Part shown: in pieces, positions 25,032 through 36,064 of the stretch
Numbering within the stretch: the first letter of the stretch is position 1
Layout of the letters: every line of letters begins with the position of its first letter
NCBI RefSeq assembly: GCF_900659635.1
Contig: NZ_CAACVB010000006.1
Span: 28,191-92,190, forward strand
DNA: 64,000 nucleotides
Reading direction: 5' to 3'
DNA from: Actinomadura roseirufa
GTDB taxonomy: Bacteria > Actinomycetota > Actinomycetes > Streptosporangiales > Streptosporangiaceae
Made by a program: the position numbers and the translations under genes
Notes under the pieces: generated by a model
What the model was told of the DNA's origin: nothing
Databases searched by the model: none
The model's input: the letters and a program-made list of their open reading frames with translations, nothing else

Positions 25032-25523
25032 TCAGTGACCGCCCTGGTCGACGGCCCGCTTGCGGGACCGCTCGATCTCGACCTCGGCCTCGACACGGCC
25101 GACCCAGCTGGCGCCCTCCACGGACTTGCCGGGCTCGAGGTCCTTGTAGACCTCGAAGAAGTGCTGGATCTCGAGCCGGTCGAACTCGGGGACGTGGTGG
25201 ATGTCGCGCAGGTGCTCCATGCGCGGGTCCGTCGCGGGGACGCACAGGACCTTGTCGTCACCACCGGCCTCGTCCGTCATCCGGAACATCCCCACCGCGC
25301 GGCAGCGGATGAGGCAGCCGGGGAACGTCGGCTCCTGCAGCAGGACCAGCGCGTCCAGGGGGTCGCCGTCCTCGCCCAGCGTGTTCTCGATGAACCCGTA
25401 GTCGGCCGGGTACTGCGTCGAGGTGAAGAGCATGCGGTCGAGCCGGATGCGACCGGTCTCGTGGTCCACCTCGTACTTGTTCCGCTGGCCCTTCGGGATC
25501 TCAATGGTGACGTCGAAATCCAA
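25032..25523 (-). CDS. ppa: Inorganic pyrophosphatase
   Basis: Family I soluble inorganic pyrophosphatase, 163 residues, hydrolysing PPi to phosphate and driving biosynthetic reactions. It has the typical start region ([19 protein letters not shown]), the active-site stretch [20 protein letters not shown] with the D-x-D-P-x-D motif, and the C-terminal [14 protein letters not shown] choose TTG 25523 because GGAGGA lies 5-10 nt upstream and homologues begin with (M)[12 protein letters not shown] longer frame back to 25628 would run through the divergent promoter. It is divergent from the dacB-like gene, a conserved actinobacterial neighbour. Confidence 0.95.
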   Translation of the reverse strand: MDFDVTIEIPKGQRNKYEVDHETGRIRLDRMLFTSTQYPADYGFIENTLGEDGDPLDALVLLQEPTFPGCLIRCRAVGMFRMTDEAGGDDKVLCVPATDPRMEHLRDIHHVPEFDRLEIQHFFEVYKDLEPGKSVEGASWVGRVEAEVEIERSRKRAVDQGGH

Positions 25524-25662
25524 GATGTCCTCCGCTCCCTGCGCGGTCGCAGTGAATAGTCTTTCGGGGTCTGTGCGGGCGGGGCAGACCCCACGGGGTG
25601 GGTGTTCCCTTATATAAGGATGTCGCACGTTGGTGAGTGCTGAGTGGGAGGGGGACGGTCAC

Positions 25663-27054
25663 GTGCCTGGACGCGGCCGGGTCCTCGCTGTCCTGTCACT
25701 GTCCCTCCTTAACGTTTTCACCGCCGCCGCCGGGCTGGCAGTGGTCAAACTCACACCTGATCGGCATCTGGCGCCCCAGCCGCCGGGCGTCGCCGCTCGT
25801 GACCTGGTCCAGGCCGCGGCGCCGATCCCGCCCGCCGACTCCGCGTCGGCGCGGACGCCGAGCCCCTCCGTCCTCGCGGCGCGGCTGGGACCGCTGATCG
25901 GCGGCCCGAAGGCGAAGGTGAACGCGGTGGTCATCGACGCCGTGACCCGCCGTCCGCTGTTCGAGCAGCGCGCCGGGCAGCCCGCCACGCCGGCGTCGAC
26001 CACGAAGCTGGCGACGACGGTGGCCGCGCTGGCCTCGGTGGGGCCTCAGCACCGGATCGTCACCCAGGTCGTGCGTGGTTCCGGCGGCGGCGTCGTACTG
26101 GTCGGAGGCGGGGATCCTACACTGACGGCCCTTCCCCCACGGGGGGACGCCGGGCATCCGCCGTACGCCTCGCTCGCGGAGCTCGCCCGGCAGACCGCCA
26201 CGGCGCTCAAGACATCCGGCTTGCGCCGCGTGCGGGTGGACTACGACGCGTCGCTGTACCAGGGCCCTCGCGCCGCCTCCAGTTGGAAGCCCAACTACCT
26301 GCCCGACGGTGAACTCGCTCCCGTCTCCGCCCTGACCGTGGACGAGGGGCGCCTCTCGCCCGCGGACCCGACGAAGAAGGGGCGCGTCGGCGATCCGCCC
26401 GCCGCCGCCGCGGCCTTGTTCGCGCGCATGCTCGCGAAGAACGGGGTGGTGGCGAAGGCGGGGCGGGCGACGGCCGCGCCCCAGGGGGCGGCGCGGCTGG
26501 GCGCGGTGCAGTCGCCGCCGCTGTCGGCGCTCGTCGAGCATCTGCTGACCGACAGTGACAACGATGTGGCCGAGGCGGTGGCGCGGCAGGTCGCGGTCAA
26601 GCTCGGGCGCCCGGCGTCGTTCGCGGGCGCGGCGCAGGCGGTGCGGCAGGTTCTGTCGACCCTAGGGGTCGCCGAGGGCGTGCTCGTCAACGACGGCAGC
26701 GGGCTGTCGCCGCGCAACCGGATCTCCCCGGTCGCGCTCGCGCGCATCGTCTCGCTCGCCGCCGGGCCCGAGCGTCCCGACCTGCGCGCGGTCATCACCG
26801 GGTTGCCGGTCGCGGGGTTCTCGGGCACGCTCCGCCCGCCGCGCTACACCGTCCCCGCGAGCCAGGCGGGGGCCGGGACGGTCCGGGCGAAGACCGGGAC
26901 GCTCGCGGGTGTGAGCACGCTCGCGGGGGTCGCCCACGACGCCGACGGGCGGCTGCTGGCGTTCGCGTTCATGGCGGGCGACGGGAAGGGCCCGGTGGAC
27001 CCGGGGATGCTGGACCGGCTCGCGGCGGCGGTCGCCTCCTGCGGGTGCGGCTGA
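25663..27054 (+). CDS. dacB: D-alanyl-D-alanine carboxypeptidase (PBP4 type)
   Basis: A peptidase S13 family protein of about 463 residues. An N-terminal hydrophobic segment (VLAVLSLSLLNVFTAAAGLA) acts as signal or anchor. The three penicillin-binding motifs are present: STTK (residues 112-115, nucleophile Ser), SDN in LLTDSDNDVAE and KTG in VRAKTGTLAG. It trims or cleaves peptidoglycan stem peptides outside the membrane. GTG 25663 follows GGGAGGGGG; in-frame TTG 25630 and GTG 25633 would add 10-11 residues. It heads the run to the metalloprotease, tilS, hpt and ftsH. Confidence 0.92.
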   Translation: MPGRGRVLAVLSLSLLNVFTAAAGLAVVKLTPDRHLAPQPPGVAARDLVQAAAPIPPADSASARTPSPSVLAARLGPLIGGPKAKVNAVVIDAVTRRPLFEQRAGQPATPASTTKLATTVAALASVGPQHRIVTQVVRGSGGGVVLVGGGDPTLTALPPRGDAGHPPYASLAELARQTATALKTSGLRRVRVDYDASLYQGPRAASSWKPNYLPDGELAPVSALTVDEGRLSPADPTKKGRVGDPPAAAAALFARMLAKNGVVAKAGRATAAPQGAARLGAVQSPPLSALVEHLLTDSDNDVAEAVARQVAVKLGRPASFAGAAQAVRQVLSTLGVAEGVLVNDGSGLSPRNRISPVALARIVSLAAGPERPDLRAVITGLPVAGFSGTLRPPRYTVPASQAGAGTVRAKTGTLAGVSTLAGVAHDADGRLLAFAFMAGDGKGPVDPGMLDRLAAAVASCGCG

Positions 27055-27166
27055 CCGGCCGGGCCGGGTGTGGCCGGGTTCGTACGGGAGATAACCAGAA
27101 CGGTCGTTCGTTGAGCGATCGTGCAGGGGCGCTCCGGCGCCGTGTCCGAAACGTACGGTGGAGCAC

Positions 27167-28291
27167 ATGAGCGCCTCAATGATCGACTGGAACATGGCGG
27201 TCCAGGCCGGTACCCGGCTGGTACGGCCTGGGCCGCAGGTCAGCCATGCCGAGGCCCGCGAGGTCGTCGCGGAGCTGCGGGAGCTGTCGGGCCTCGCGCA
27301 CGGTCACGTTCGGGATTTCACCGGCATGGCCTCGGAGATCGATCCGGCCCCGGCGACGGTCGTGGACAGGCCCGGCTGGATCCGGGCGAACGTCGACGGT
27401 TTCCGGGTGGTGCTGGAACCGCTCATGGAGCAGATGTCCGAGCGGCGCGGCCCCGGGCCGCTGGGCGGGGCGGGGAACGCGGTCGTCCAGGCGCTCGGCT
27501 CCCGGGTCACCGGCATGCAGGTGGGCGCGATCCTGGCCTACATGGCGAGCCGGGTCCTCGGGCAGTACGAGCTGTTCCTGCCGCCCGACCCCTCCGGGCG
27601 GGCTCCGACGGGCAGGCTCACCCTCGTCGCGCCCAACATCGTGCACGTGGAGCAGGAGCTCGGCGTCAACGAGAGGGACTTCCGGCTCTGGGTGTGCCTG
27701 CACGAGGAGACGCACCGCGCCCAGTTCACCGGGGTTCCCTGGCTGCGCGAGTACGTGCAGGACCAGATGACCAAGTTCCTGCTGGCGTCCGACCTGGACC
27801 CCGGCGTCATGCTGGACCGGATCCGGGACGCCGCCGAAGCCGTCGCGGACGCCGTCCGCGGCGGTGACGCCAACCTGATCGACGCCATCCAGAGCCCGGA
27901 GCAGCGTGAGATCCTCGACCGGCTCACCGCCGTGATGACCCTGGTCGAGGGGCATGGCGACTACGTGATGGACGCCGTCGGGCCGGAGGTCGTGCCGTCG
28001 GTGCAGCAGATCCGGTCGCGCTTCCAGGGGCGCCGCGACGGGGGCTCCAAGCTGGACAAGACGATCCGCCGGCTCCTCGGCATCGACCTGAAGATGAAGC
28101 AGTACGCGGAGGGCTCGCGGTTCGTGCGGCGGGTCGTCGCCGAGGTCGGGATGAGCGGCTTCAACAAGGTTTGGGAGTCGCCGGAGTCCTTGCCCTCGCA
28201 CGACGAGATCAAGGAGCCCGCCCTGTGGATCGGGCGGGTCGTCGGCTCGCAGGCCATCGACGTGGCCCCACCGGAGGCCAATGAGGCGTAG
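27167..28291 (+). CDS. DUF2342-type zinc-dependent metalloprotease family protein
   Basis: A 374-residue actinobacterial protein of the DUF2342 / F420-biosynthesis-associated group. The zinc motif HEETH lies at residues 179-183 within [14 protein letters not shown], and a second conserved patch is [14 protein letters not shown]. Family members lie next to tilS and hpt across actinobacteria; substrate and role are not established despite the F420-associated name. It has no signal peptide. ATG 27167 has TACGGT (27154-27159) 7 nt upstream, so the mRNA may be leaderless. Confidence 0.88.
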   Translation: MSASMIDWNMAVQAGTRLVRPGPQVSHAEAREVVAELRELSGLAHGHVRDFTGMASEIDPAPATVVDRPGWIRANVDGFRVVLEPLMEQMSERRGPGPLGGAGNAVVQALGSRVTGMQVGAILAYMASRVLGQYELFLPPDPSGRAPTGRLTLVAPNIVHVEQELGVNERDFRLWVCLHEETHRAQFTGVPWLREYVQDQMTKFLLASDLDPGVMLDRIRDAAEAVADAVRGGDANLIDAIQSPEQREILDRLTAVMTLVEGHGDYVMDAVGPEVVPSVQQIRSRFQGRRDGGSKLDKTIRRLLGIDLKMKQYAEGSRFVRRVVAEVGMSGFNKVWESPESLPSHDEIKEPALWIGRVVGSQAIDVAPPEANEA

Positions 28292-28365
28292 GCGGCGCCT
28301 CAGGGGCCTCTCTGCCGCCCTGCCGGCTTTCCCGGTCCGGGACGCGTGGTGGTAGAGCTTCTCCC

Positions 28366-29403
28366 ATGGGGCCTGATCCGGCAGTGGCAGCGGTACGTCT
28401 CGCGGTACGGCGCGGCCTCGCCGCCCTGCCGGCGGGATCGATGGTGCTCGCCGCATGCAGCGGCGGCGCCGACTCGCTGGCGCTCGCGGGGGCGCTGGCC
28501 TTCGAGGCGCCGCGGTCCGGGCATCGGGCCGGTGCGGTCACGGTCGACCACGGCCTCCAGGACGGCTCGGACGCGCACGCCGCGGCCGTCGTCCGCACGC
28601 TCGCCGGGCTGGGCCTGGATCCGGCCGGGTCGATCGCCGTCACCGTGGGGCGGCGCGGCGGCATGGAGAACGCGGCTCGCGACGCCCGCTACGACGCCCT
28701 GAACGGAGCCGCCGTACGGCTGGGGGCCGCGGCGGTCCTCCTCGGGCACACCAGGGACGACCAGGCCGAGACCGTCCTGCTGGGGCTTGCGCGGGGGGCG
28801 GGGGCGCGTTCCCTTGCCGGCATGGCGCCGTCCCTCACTCGGACGAGGCCGGACGAGGACGGAGGCGAGACCGTCCGGTACCTCCGGCCTTTCCTGGAAC
28901 TTGACCGGGCGACGATGCGAAGGGCCTGCAAGGCGATGGGGCTCGACCCCTGGGACGATCCTCACAACGTCGATCCCGCCTACGCGCGCGTGCGCGTCCG
29001 GCACAAGGCTCTGCCCGTGTTGGAAGACACACTGGGGCCCGGAGTGGCCGAAGCCCTGGCACGGACCGCGCGGATGCTGCGCGATGACGCCGACGCCCTG
29101 GACGAACTCGCGGCCCGCGCGTACGGAGACCTGGTGGACCCCGGGGCCGGCGATCACGATGGCCCGGACGTCGTCCTCGCGATCCGGCTGGAAGGGCTCG
29201 ATGAGCTGCCCAGAGCCGTGCGCACCCGGGTGCTGCGGACGGCGGCGGTCGGCGCCGGCAGCCCACCGGGTACGCTCGCGGCCGTCCATGTCGATGCAGT
29301 GGATCGGCTGGTCACGGCCTGGCACGGCCAGCGGCACGTCGACCTGCCCGGGGGTCTCCGGGCGTGCCGGCGGTATGGAAGGCTGCTGATCGTCCGGGGT
29401 TGA
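28366..29403 (+). CDS. tilS: tRNA(Ile)-lysidine synthetase
   Basis: A 345-residue N-type ATP pyrophosphatase that adds lysine to C34 of tRNA-Ile(CAU), switching it to AUA decoding. The PP-loop SGGADS is at residues 32-37. VDHGLQ and [18 protein letters not shown], plus [13 protein letters not shown], complete the catalytic domain. A shorter C-terminal region than in E. coli is normal in actinobacteria. It begins 74 bp after the metalloprotease gene and is followed by hpt, a widely conserved order. Confidence 0.94.
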   Translation: MGPDPAVAAVRLAVRRGLAALPAGSMVLAACSGGADSLALAGALAFEAPRSGHRAGAVTVDHGLQDGSDAHAAAVVRTLAGLGLDPAGSIAVTVGRRGGMENAARDARYDALNGAAVRLGAAAVLLGHTRDDQAETVLLGLARGAGARSLAGMAPSLTRTRPDEDGGETVRYLRPFLELDRATMRRACKAMGLDPWDDPHNVDPAYARVRVRHKALPVLEDTLGPGVAEALARTARMLRDDADALDELAARAYGDLVDPGAGDHDGPDVVLAIRLEGLDELPRAVRTRVLRTAAVGAGSPPGTLAAVHVDAVDRLVTAWHGQRHVDLPGGLRACRRYGRLLIVRG

Positions 29404-29494
29404 CGCGTGCCGCGTGCGAGCCGTCACACGGCGGCGTCCGCCGCGTGGAGCCCGCCCGCCGGGCGGGCGGGACGACACCGATGAGGATGGGGTT

Positions 29495-30058
29495 GTGGAC
29501 GAGAAGGACCTGGGCACGGACCTGGCGAAGGTGCTGATCCCCGAGGCCGACCTGCAGGCCAGGGTGCGGGAGCTGGCCGCGGAGATCGACGCCGACTACG
29601 CGGGGAGGGACCTGCTGCTCGTCGGGGTCCTCAAGGGCGCCGTTATGATCATGGCGGACCTCGCGCGCGCTCTGCACTCGCCCGCGTCCATGGACTGGAT
29701 GGCCGTGTCGTCGTACGGTTCGGGGACCAAGTCGTCCGGAGTCGTGCGTATCCTCAAGGACCTGGACACCGACATCATCGACCGCCACGTGCTGATCGTG
29801 GAGGACATCGTGGATTCGGGTCTGACCCTGTCGTGGCTGGTCAGCAACCTGCGGTCGCGAGGTCCGGCGTCGCTGGAGATCTGCGCGCTGCTGCGCAAGC
29901 CGGAGGCGGTCAAGACCGAGCTCGACGTGAAGTACATCGGGTTCGACATCCCGAACGAGTTCGTCATCGGTTACGGGCTCGACTATGGGGAGAGGTACAG
30001 GAACCTGCCGTTCGTCGGCACTCTGGCACCCCATGTCTACGGTGGTGAGGGCGCCTGA
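29495..30058 (+). CDS. hpt: Hypoxanthine phosphoribosyltransferase
   Basis: A 187-residue purine-salvage enzyme that converts hypoxanthine or guanine plus PRPP to IMP or GMP. The PRPP-binding motif [17 protein letters not shown] is intact. [20 protein letters not shown] precedes it and [16 protein letters not shown] follows. GTG 29495 ([10 protein letters not shown]) is chosen because GAGG sits 8 nt upstream and the product then has the family length. The longer frame from 29414 adds an Arg/Pro-rich extension. It is in line with tilS and ftsH. Confidence 0.94.
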   Translation: MDEKDLGTDLAKVLIPEADLQARVRELAAEIDADYAGRDLLLVGVLKGAVMIMADLARALHSPASMDWMAVSSYGSGTKSSGVVRILKDLDTDIIDRHVLIVEDIVDSGLTLSWLVSNLRSRGPASLEICALLRKPEAVKTELDVKYIGFDIPNEFVIGYGLDYGERYRNLPFVGTLAPHVYGGEGA

Positions 30059-30139
30059 GACGGCGGCCGGTAACCGCGCCAGGGAACAAGGGACCGTTAC
30101 GGATCGTTGCAAGGGTCGTTGACGGGTATATGGAAAGGA

Positions 30140-30172
30140 CGCAGGAGATCGGCGCTGGCTGCGTCTCCTGCG
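30140..30172 (+). terminator. Hairpin in hpt-ftsH intergenic region
   Basis: A 9-bp stem (CGCAGGAGA at 30140-30148 with 30164-30172) with a 15-nt loop lies in the 305-bp gap between hpt and ftsH. It could end the hpt transcript or form part of a structured ftsH leader. The rest of the gap (30059-30363) shows no gene. Confidence 0.45.
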
Positions 30173-30363
30173 CCCTGCGGTGTACCGTCGGTATCCCGGG
30201 CCCTCCGGGGCAGGGAGCCACACGCGGGAGACCGCTTCGGTGGGTTCGGAGCCCCGGGCGACGGACCTTTGTTGGTCGCAGTGGTGCCCGCCCCCCGGGA
30301 CGGGCGAGGATCGCACACAGACGTTGGTCAGGAGGGACGGGCCCCGAAGGGGTAACCGGATAA

Positions 30364-32367
<2,004 letters not shown>

Positions 32368-32372
32368 TCGTC

Positions 32373-32987
32373 TTGGCCGTTCCCTACGACGAGGCGCCGA
32401 TCAGCGAGGACCCGCCCGGATTCGACCACGTCCGGATCGAGAAGGCGGTGCGCGAGATCCTGTTCGCGATCGGGGAGGACCCCGATCGCGACGGGCTCCG
32501 CGACACCCCGGCACGGGTGGCGCGGGCGTACGCCGAGCAGTTCGCCGGCCTGCGCCAGCGCCCCGAGGACGCTCTGACCACGGTCTTCGACGCGGACCAC
32601 GAGGAAATGGTCCTGGTCAAGGACATCGAGGTGTACAGCGTGTGCGAGCACCATCTGGTGCCGTTCCACGGGGTCGCCCACGTCGGGTACACGCCCAACA
32701 AGAAGGGGCAGATCACCGGCCTGTCGAAGCTGGCCCGGCTGGTGGACGTCTTCGCGCGTCGCCCGCAGGTCCAGGAACGCCTGACGAGCCAGGTCGCGGA
32801 CGCCCTCATGAGCGTGCTGGAGCCGCGCGGCGCGATCGTGGTGATCGAGGCCGAGCATCTGTGCATGACCATGCGGGGCGTCCGGAAGCCGGGCGCCAAG
32901 ACGGTGACCTCGGCGGTGCGCGGCGACTTCCGCGATCACGCGGAGACCCGCGCCGAGGCGATGAGCCTGATCCTCGGGCGCTCCTGA
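32373..32987 (+). CDS. folE: GTP cyclohydrolase I
   Basis: A 204-residue homodecameric enzyme that converts GTP to 7,8-dihydroneopterin triphosphate, the first step of folate synthesis. Zinc ligands are in [12 protein letters not shown] and [29 protein letters not shown] is the family signature. It begins with TTG 32373 just after the ftsH stop, so translation may be coupled. A terminator follows at 33022, separating it from folP. Confidence 0.96.
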   Translation: MAVPYDEAPISEDPPGFDHVRIEKAVREILFAIGEDPDRDGLRDTPARVARAYAEQFAGLRQRPEDALTTVFDADHEEMVLVKDIEVYSVCEHHLVPFHGVAHVGYTPNKKGQITGLSKLARLVDVFARRPQVQERLTSQVADALMSVLEPRGAIVVIEAEHLCMTMRGVRKPGAKTVTSAVRGDFRDHAETRAEAMSLILGRS

Positions 32988-33021
32988 TCTCCGACCCTTC
33001 CCGGGCTTCCGGGACCACCTG

Positions 33022-33052
33022 AACGGGCCTCAGCGTCGAGCTGAGGCCCGTT
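33022..33052 (+). terminator. Terminator between folE and folP
   Basis: A perfect 12-bp stem (AACGGGCCTCAG at 33022-33033 with 33041-33052), a 7-nt loop, 35 bp after folE. It implies a separate folP promoter; TAGGGT at 33173-33178 lies 7 nt before the folP ATG. Confidence 0.78.
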
Positions 33053-33185
33053 CGGCGTCTTGCGGCCGGGACGGGGGCGCCGGGCGCCGCCGTCCCGGCC
33101 CGCCGGGAGGCGGCCGGAGCCGCCCGCCGAGGGCGATGTGGGCGGGCACGCCGGAGCGCCGGGATCAAGGCATAGGGTTGGTCAC

Positions 33186-34178
33186 ATGACCAGTGCCGTT
33201 GTTCCGGGGCTCCCCGCACCAGGGCGATGCCTCGTCATGGGCGTGGTCAACGTCACCCCAGATTCGTTCTCCGACGGCGGGTCCTGGTTCGACCCTGAGA
33301 AGGCCATCAGGCACGGGTTCGACCTCGTCGCGGAGGGAGCCGACATCGTCGACGTGGGCGGCGAGTCCACCAGGCCGGGGGCGCAGCGCGTCTCGCTGGA
33401 GGAGGAGCTCCGCCGCGTCGTCCCCGTCATCGAGGCGCTCTCCGCCGAGAACGTTCCCGTCAGCGTCGACACCATGCGCGCCGAGGTGGCAGAGGCGGCG
33501 GTCGGCGTGGGCGCGCGGCTGGTGAACGACGTCAGCGGCGGCCTGGCCGATCCCGACATGCCCCGCGTGGTGGCGGCGGCGCGCGTGCCCTACGTGGTGA
33601 TGCACTGGCGGGGGCACAGCCACGACATGCAGACCCGCGCCGTCTACGCCGACGTCGTCCGTGAGGTCCGAGACGAGCTGCTGCAACGCGTCGGGGCGGT
33701 GCTGGACGAGGGCGTCGACCCCTCCATGATCGTCCTCGATCCCGGGCTGGGGTTCGCCAAGAGTCCCAAGGCGGGCCACAACTGGGCCCTGCTGGCGCAT
33801 CTGGACGCGCTCACGGCGACGGGCCATCCGGTCCTGGTCGGCGCGTCCCGCAAGAGTTTCCTGACCACGCTCCTCGCCGACGAGGAGGGCGAGCGCCGCC
33901 CGTTCGGGGAGTGCGACGACGCGACCGTGGCCATCACCGCGCTCGCCGCGACGGCGGGGGCGTGGTGCGTGCGGGTGCACCGGGTCCGGCCCAACGTCGA
34001 CGCCGTCCGCGTCGCCGCGGCTCTGCGCGCCGCGGGGCCGCACGGCGCCGTGCCGGGTGACGCCGCGCCGGGTGACGCGCGTCCCGTGGCGGTCGGCGCC
34101 GGGCGCGGGCAGGATGTCCCTCGACACGATCATGCCGCGGCGGAGGGTCGCGCCGACTCCGGGAGCGACGACCGATGA
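33186..34178 (+). CDS. folP: Dihydropteroate synthase
   Basis: A 330-residue TIM-barrel enzyme joining p-aminobenzoate to dihydropterin pyrophosphate; the sulfonamide target. Signatures are MGVVNVTPDSFSDGG (residues 19-33), VDVGGESTRPGAQR (about 55-68) and the C-terminal R-x-H element (VRVHRVRPNVDAVRVA). The last 50 residues (GAVPGDAAPGDARPV onward) are a low-complexity extension not needed for the fold. ATG 33186 looks leaderless. Its stop overlaps the next start (ATGA), starting a tightly coupled five-gene operon. Confidence 0.96.
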   Translation: MTSAVVPGLPAPGRCLVMGVVNVTPDSFSDGGSWFDPEKAIRHGFDLVAEGADIVDVGGESTRPGAQRVSLEEELRRVVPVIEALSAENVPVSVDTMRAEVAEAAVGVGARLVNDVSGGLADPDMPRVVAAARVPYVVMHWRGHSHDMQTRAVYADVVREVRDELLQRVGAVLDEGVDPSMIVLDPGLGFAKSPKAGHNWALLAHLDALTATGHPVLVGASRKSFLTTLLADEEGERRPFGECDDATVAITALAATAGAWCVRVHRVRPNVDAVRVAAALRAAGPHGAVPGDAAPGDARPVAVGAGRGQDVPRHDHAAAEGRADSGSDDR

Positions 34179-34612
34179 GCCGTGCCGTGAACCGGGCCGA
34201 CCTGGACGAGGTCCACGCGGAGTTCTACGCCGCGTTCGAGGCCGGTGACTTCGACCGCATGTCCGCCGTGTGGGCGGAGGGCCCCTACGCGGCGGGCGTC
34301 TCGTGCGTGCACCCCGGGTGGACGATGCTGCGCGGGCGCGACGAGGTCCTGCGCTCCTGGGCCCTCATCATGGCCAACACGCCGTACATCCAGTTCGTGC
34401 TGACCGACGTGGAGAGCGATGTTTACGGCGATCACGCCGTGGTCACGTGCAAGGAGAACGTCCTGACCGCCGACGAGGACACCGAGGCCGGCTTCCTCGC
34501 CGGAGGGAGCATCGTGGCCACCAACGTGTTCGTCCGGGCCGAGGGGGAGTGGCGGCTCCTGCTCCACCACGGCTCGCCCGTGCTCAACGTCACGGATGCA
34601 GAGGAAGAATGA
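34175..34612 (+). CDS. NTF2-like (SnoaL-type) protein in the folate operon
   Basis: A 145-residue alpha+beta cone protein of the NTF2-like superfamily: EVHAEFYAAFEAGDFDRMSAVWAEG, WTMLRGRDEVLRSWALIMAN and VFVRAEGEWRLLLHH. Such proteins bind small molecules or act as lyases or isomerases; residues here do not indicate a reaction. It overlaps folP and folB by four bases on each side, so it is co-translated with dihydropteroate synthase and dihydroneopterin aldolase. A pterin-related role, such as the poorly assigned dephosphorylation of dihydroneopterin triphosphate or scaffolding, is only a hypothesis. Confidence 0.88.
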   Translation: MSRAVNRADLDEVHAEFYAAFEAGDFDRMSAVWAEGPYAAGVSCVHPGWTMLRGRDEVLRSWALIMANTPYIQFVLTDVESDVYGDHAVVTCKENVLTADEDTEAGFLAGGSIVATNVFVRAEGEWRLLLHHGSPVLNVTDAEEE

Positions 34613-34971
34613 GCCTGGACCGCATAGAACTGCGCGGCCTGCGGGCCCGGGGCCGGCACGGCTGTCTCCCGGCCGAGCGTGAGCTCGGGCAGGAGTTCGT
34701 GGTGGACGTCTCCCTGGGACTCGACACCCGGCCCGCCGCCGCGGGAGACGACCTTTCGCGTACCGTCGACTACGGATCGCTCGCCGGCCGACTGGTCGCC
34801 GTCGTCGAGGGGGAGCCCGTCAACCTCATCGAGACGCTGGCCGACCGGCTGGCACGGATATGCCTGGAAGACGCGGTGGTGGCCGAGGCCGAGGTCACCG
34901 TCCACAAGCCGAGCGCCCCTGTGCCGCACCCCTTCACGGACGTGGCCGTGAAGATCAGGAGGAGTCGATGA
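34609..34971 (+). CDS. folB: Dihydroneopterin aldolase
   Basis: A 120-residue T-fold enzyme that cleaves 7,8-dihydroneopterin to 6-hydroxymethyl-dihydropterin and glycolaldehyde. Landmarks are IELRGLRARGRHGCLPAERE at the N-terminus, TVDYGSLAGRLVAVVEGEPV, NLIETLADRLA (Glu binding the pterin) and VTVHKPSAPV with the catalytic Lys. ATG 34609 overlaps the previous stop and its own stop overlaps folK. Confidence 0.95.
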   Translation: MSLDRIELRGLRARGRHGCLPAERELGQEFVVDVSLGLDTRPAAAGDDLSRTVDYGSLAGRLVAVVEGEPVNLIETLADRLARICLEDAVVAEAEVTVHKPSAPVPHPFTDVAVKIRRSR

Positions 34972-35555
34972 CAGCGTCCGACCGCATGCCCGACCGCACC
35001 GCGACCGGCGGCCACATGCTGGTCCAGCATCGTGTCGTGTTCTCCCTCGGCAGCAACCTGGGCGACCGGCTGGACAACATCCAGGAGGCCGTCGACGCGC
35101 TGTTCGACGCGCCGGGCCTGGAGTTCGTGGCGTTCTCCCCGGTCTACGAGACGGCGCCCTACGCGCCGCCGGGGGAGTCCCTCCCCGAGCAGGGCGACTA
35201 CCTGAACATCGTGCTGGTGGCCGATACCAGGCTGCCGCCGGAGAACCTGCTCGAACGGGTCCTGAACATCGAGAACTCCATGGGCCGCGTCCGCGAGGTC
35301 CGCTGGGGCCCTCGCGTCCTGGACATCGACATCGTGGTGTTCGGGGACGTCTCCTCCGACGACCCCGACCTGACGCTGCCGCACCCCCGCGCGCACGAGC
35401 GGGCGTTCGTGCTCGTGCCGTGGGCCGACATCGAGCCGGACGTGCTCCTGCCGGGGTACGGGCGGGTCGGCGACCTGGCCGAGGCCAAGCAGCGGGAGGG
35501 GGGTCCCGCGGCCGTCCGCCTCCGGGCCGATCTGACGCTCCAGCAGCCTGCATGA
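34968..35555 (+). CDS. folK: HPPK, 6-hydroxymethyl-dihydropterin pyrophosphokinase
   Basis: A 195-residue kinase that transfers pyrophosphate from ATP to 6-hydroxymethyl-7,8-dihydropterin, producing the FolP substrate. It has FSLGSNLGDRLDNIQEA near residue 24, VYETAPYAPPG, and the signature RWGPRVLDIDIVVFG with the metal-binding D-x-D. ATG 34968 has AGGAGG upstream. The N-terminal 20 residues before VVFSLGSN are an extra tail. Its stop overlaps the DUF3180 start. Confidence 0.95.
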   Translation: MTASDRMPDRTATGGHMLVQHRVVFSLGSNLGDRLDNIQEAVDALFDAPGLEFVAFSPVYETAPYAPPGESLPEQGDYLNIVLVADTRLPPENLLERVLNIENSMGRVREVRWGPRVLDIDIVVFGDVSSDDPDLTLPHPRAHERAFVLVPWADIEPDVLLPGYGRVGDLAEAKQREGGPAAVRLRADLTLQQPA

Positions 35556-36025
35556 GACCGTCCCGCCCCCTGTTCCTCATCGGCCTCGTGGTCGTCCTCG
35601 CAGTGATCACCTGGGCGGTGACGCGTTCGGCGTACCTGTCGCTGCCGCCGCTGCCCTGGACGGCCGTGCCGACGCTGCTGCTGCTGGCGCTCGCCGAGGG
35701 CTTCACCGGCGTGAACCTGCTGCGCCGCATCCGCCGCAAGCCGAACACCAGGCCGGTGGAGCCGCTGGCCGTCGCGCGGATGGCGGCGCTGGGCAAGGCC
35801 AGCGCGCACGCCGCGGCGGTCATCGCGGGCGTGTTCGCGGGGTTCGCCGCGAGCCTGAGCGACGCCCTCGACAAGCCGACCCCGCGGCACGACTTCTTCG
35901 TCAGCGGCGGCACGTTCCTCGCCGCCGCCGTGCTCGTGGGCGCCGCGTTCTTCCTGGAGTACGCGTGCCGTGTGCCCAAGGACCCCGACCATGAGGAGCA
36001 TGAGAGGGGCGCCTCGCACGCCTGA
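35552..36025 (+). CDS. DUF3180 membrane protein
   Basis: A 157-residue integral membrane protein conserved after folK in actinobacteria. Four hydrophobic segments are visible: LFLIGLVVVLAVITWAVT, TAVPTLLLLALAEGF, ASAHAAAVIAGVFAGFAASL and GTFLAAAVLVGAAFFLEYAC. Function is unknown. It is coupled by a 4-bp overlap to folK and is the last gene of the folP-folK operon. The tail is charged (KDPDHEEHE). Confidence 0.9.
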   Translation: MRPSRPLFLIGLVVVLAVITWAVTRSAYLSLPPLPWTAVPTLLLLALAEGFTGVNLLRRIRRKPNTRPVEPLAVARMAALGKASAHAAAVIAGVFAGFAASLSDALDKPTPRHDFFVSGGTFLAAAVLVGAAFFLEYACRVPKDPDHEEHERGASHA

Positions 36026-36064
36026 CCGTCCTGGGCGCTTCTGCGCGCGCGCCCGTCGGGCGGG

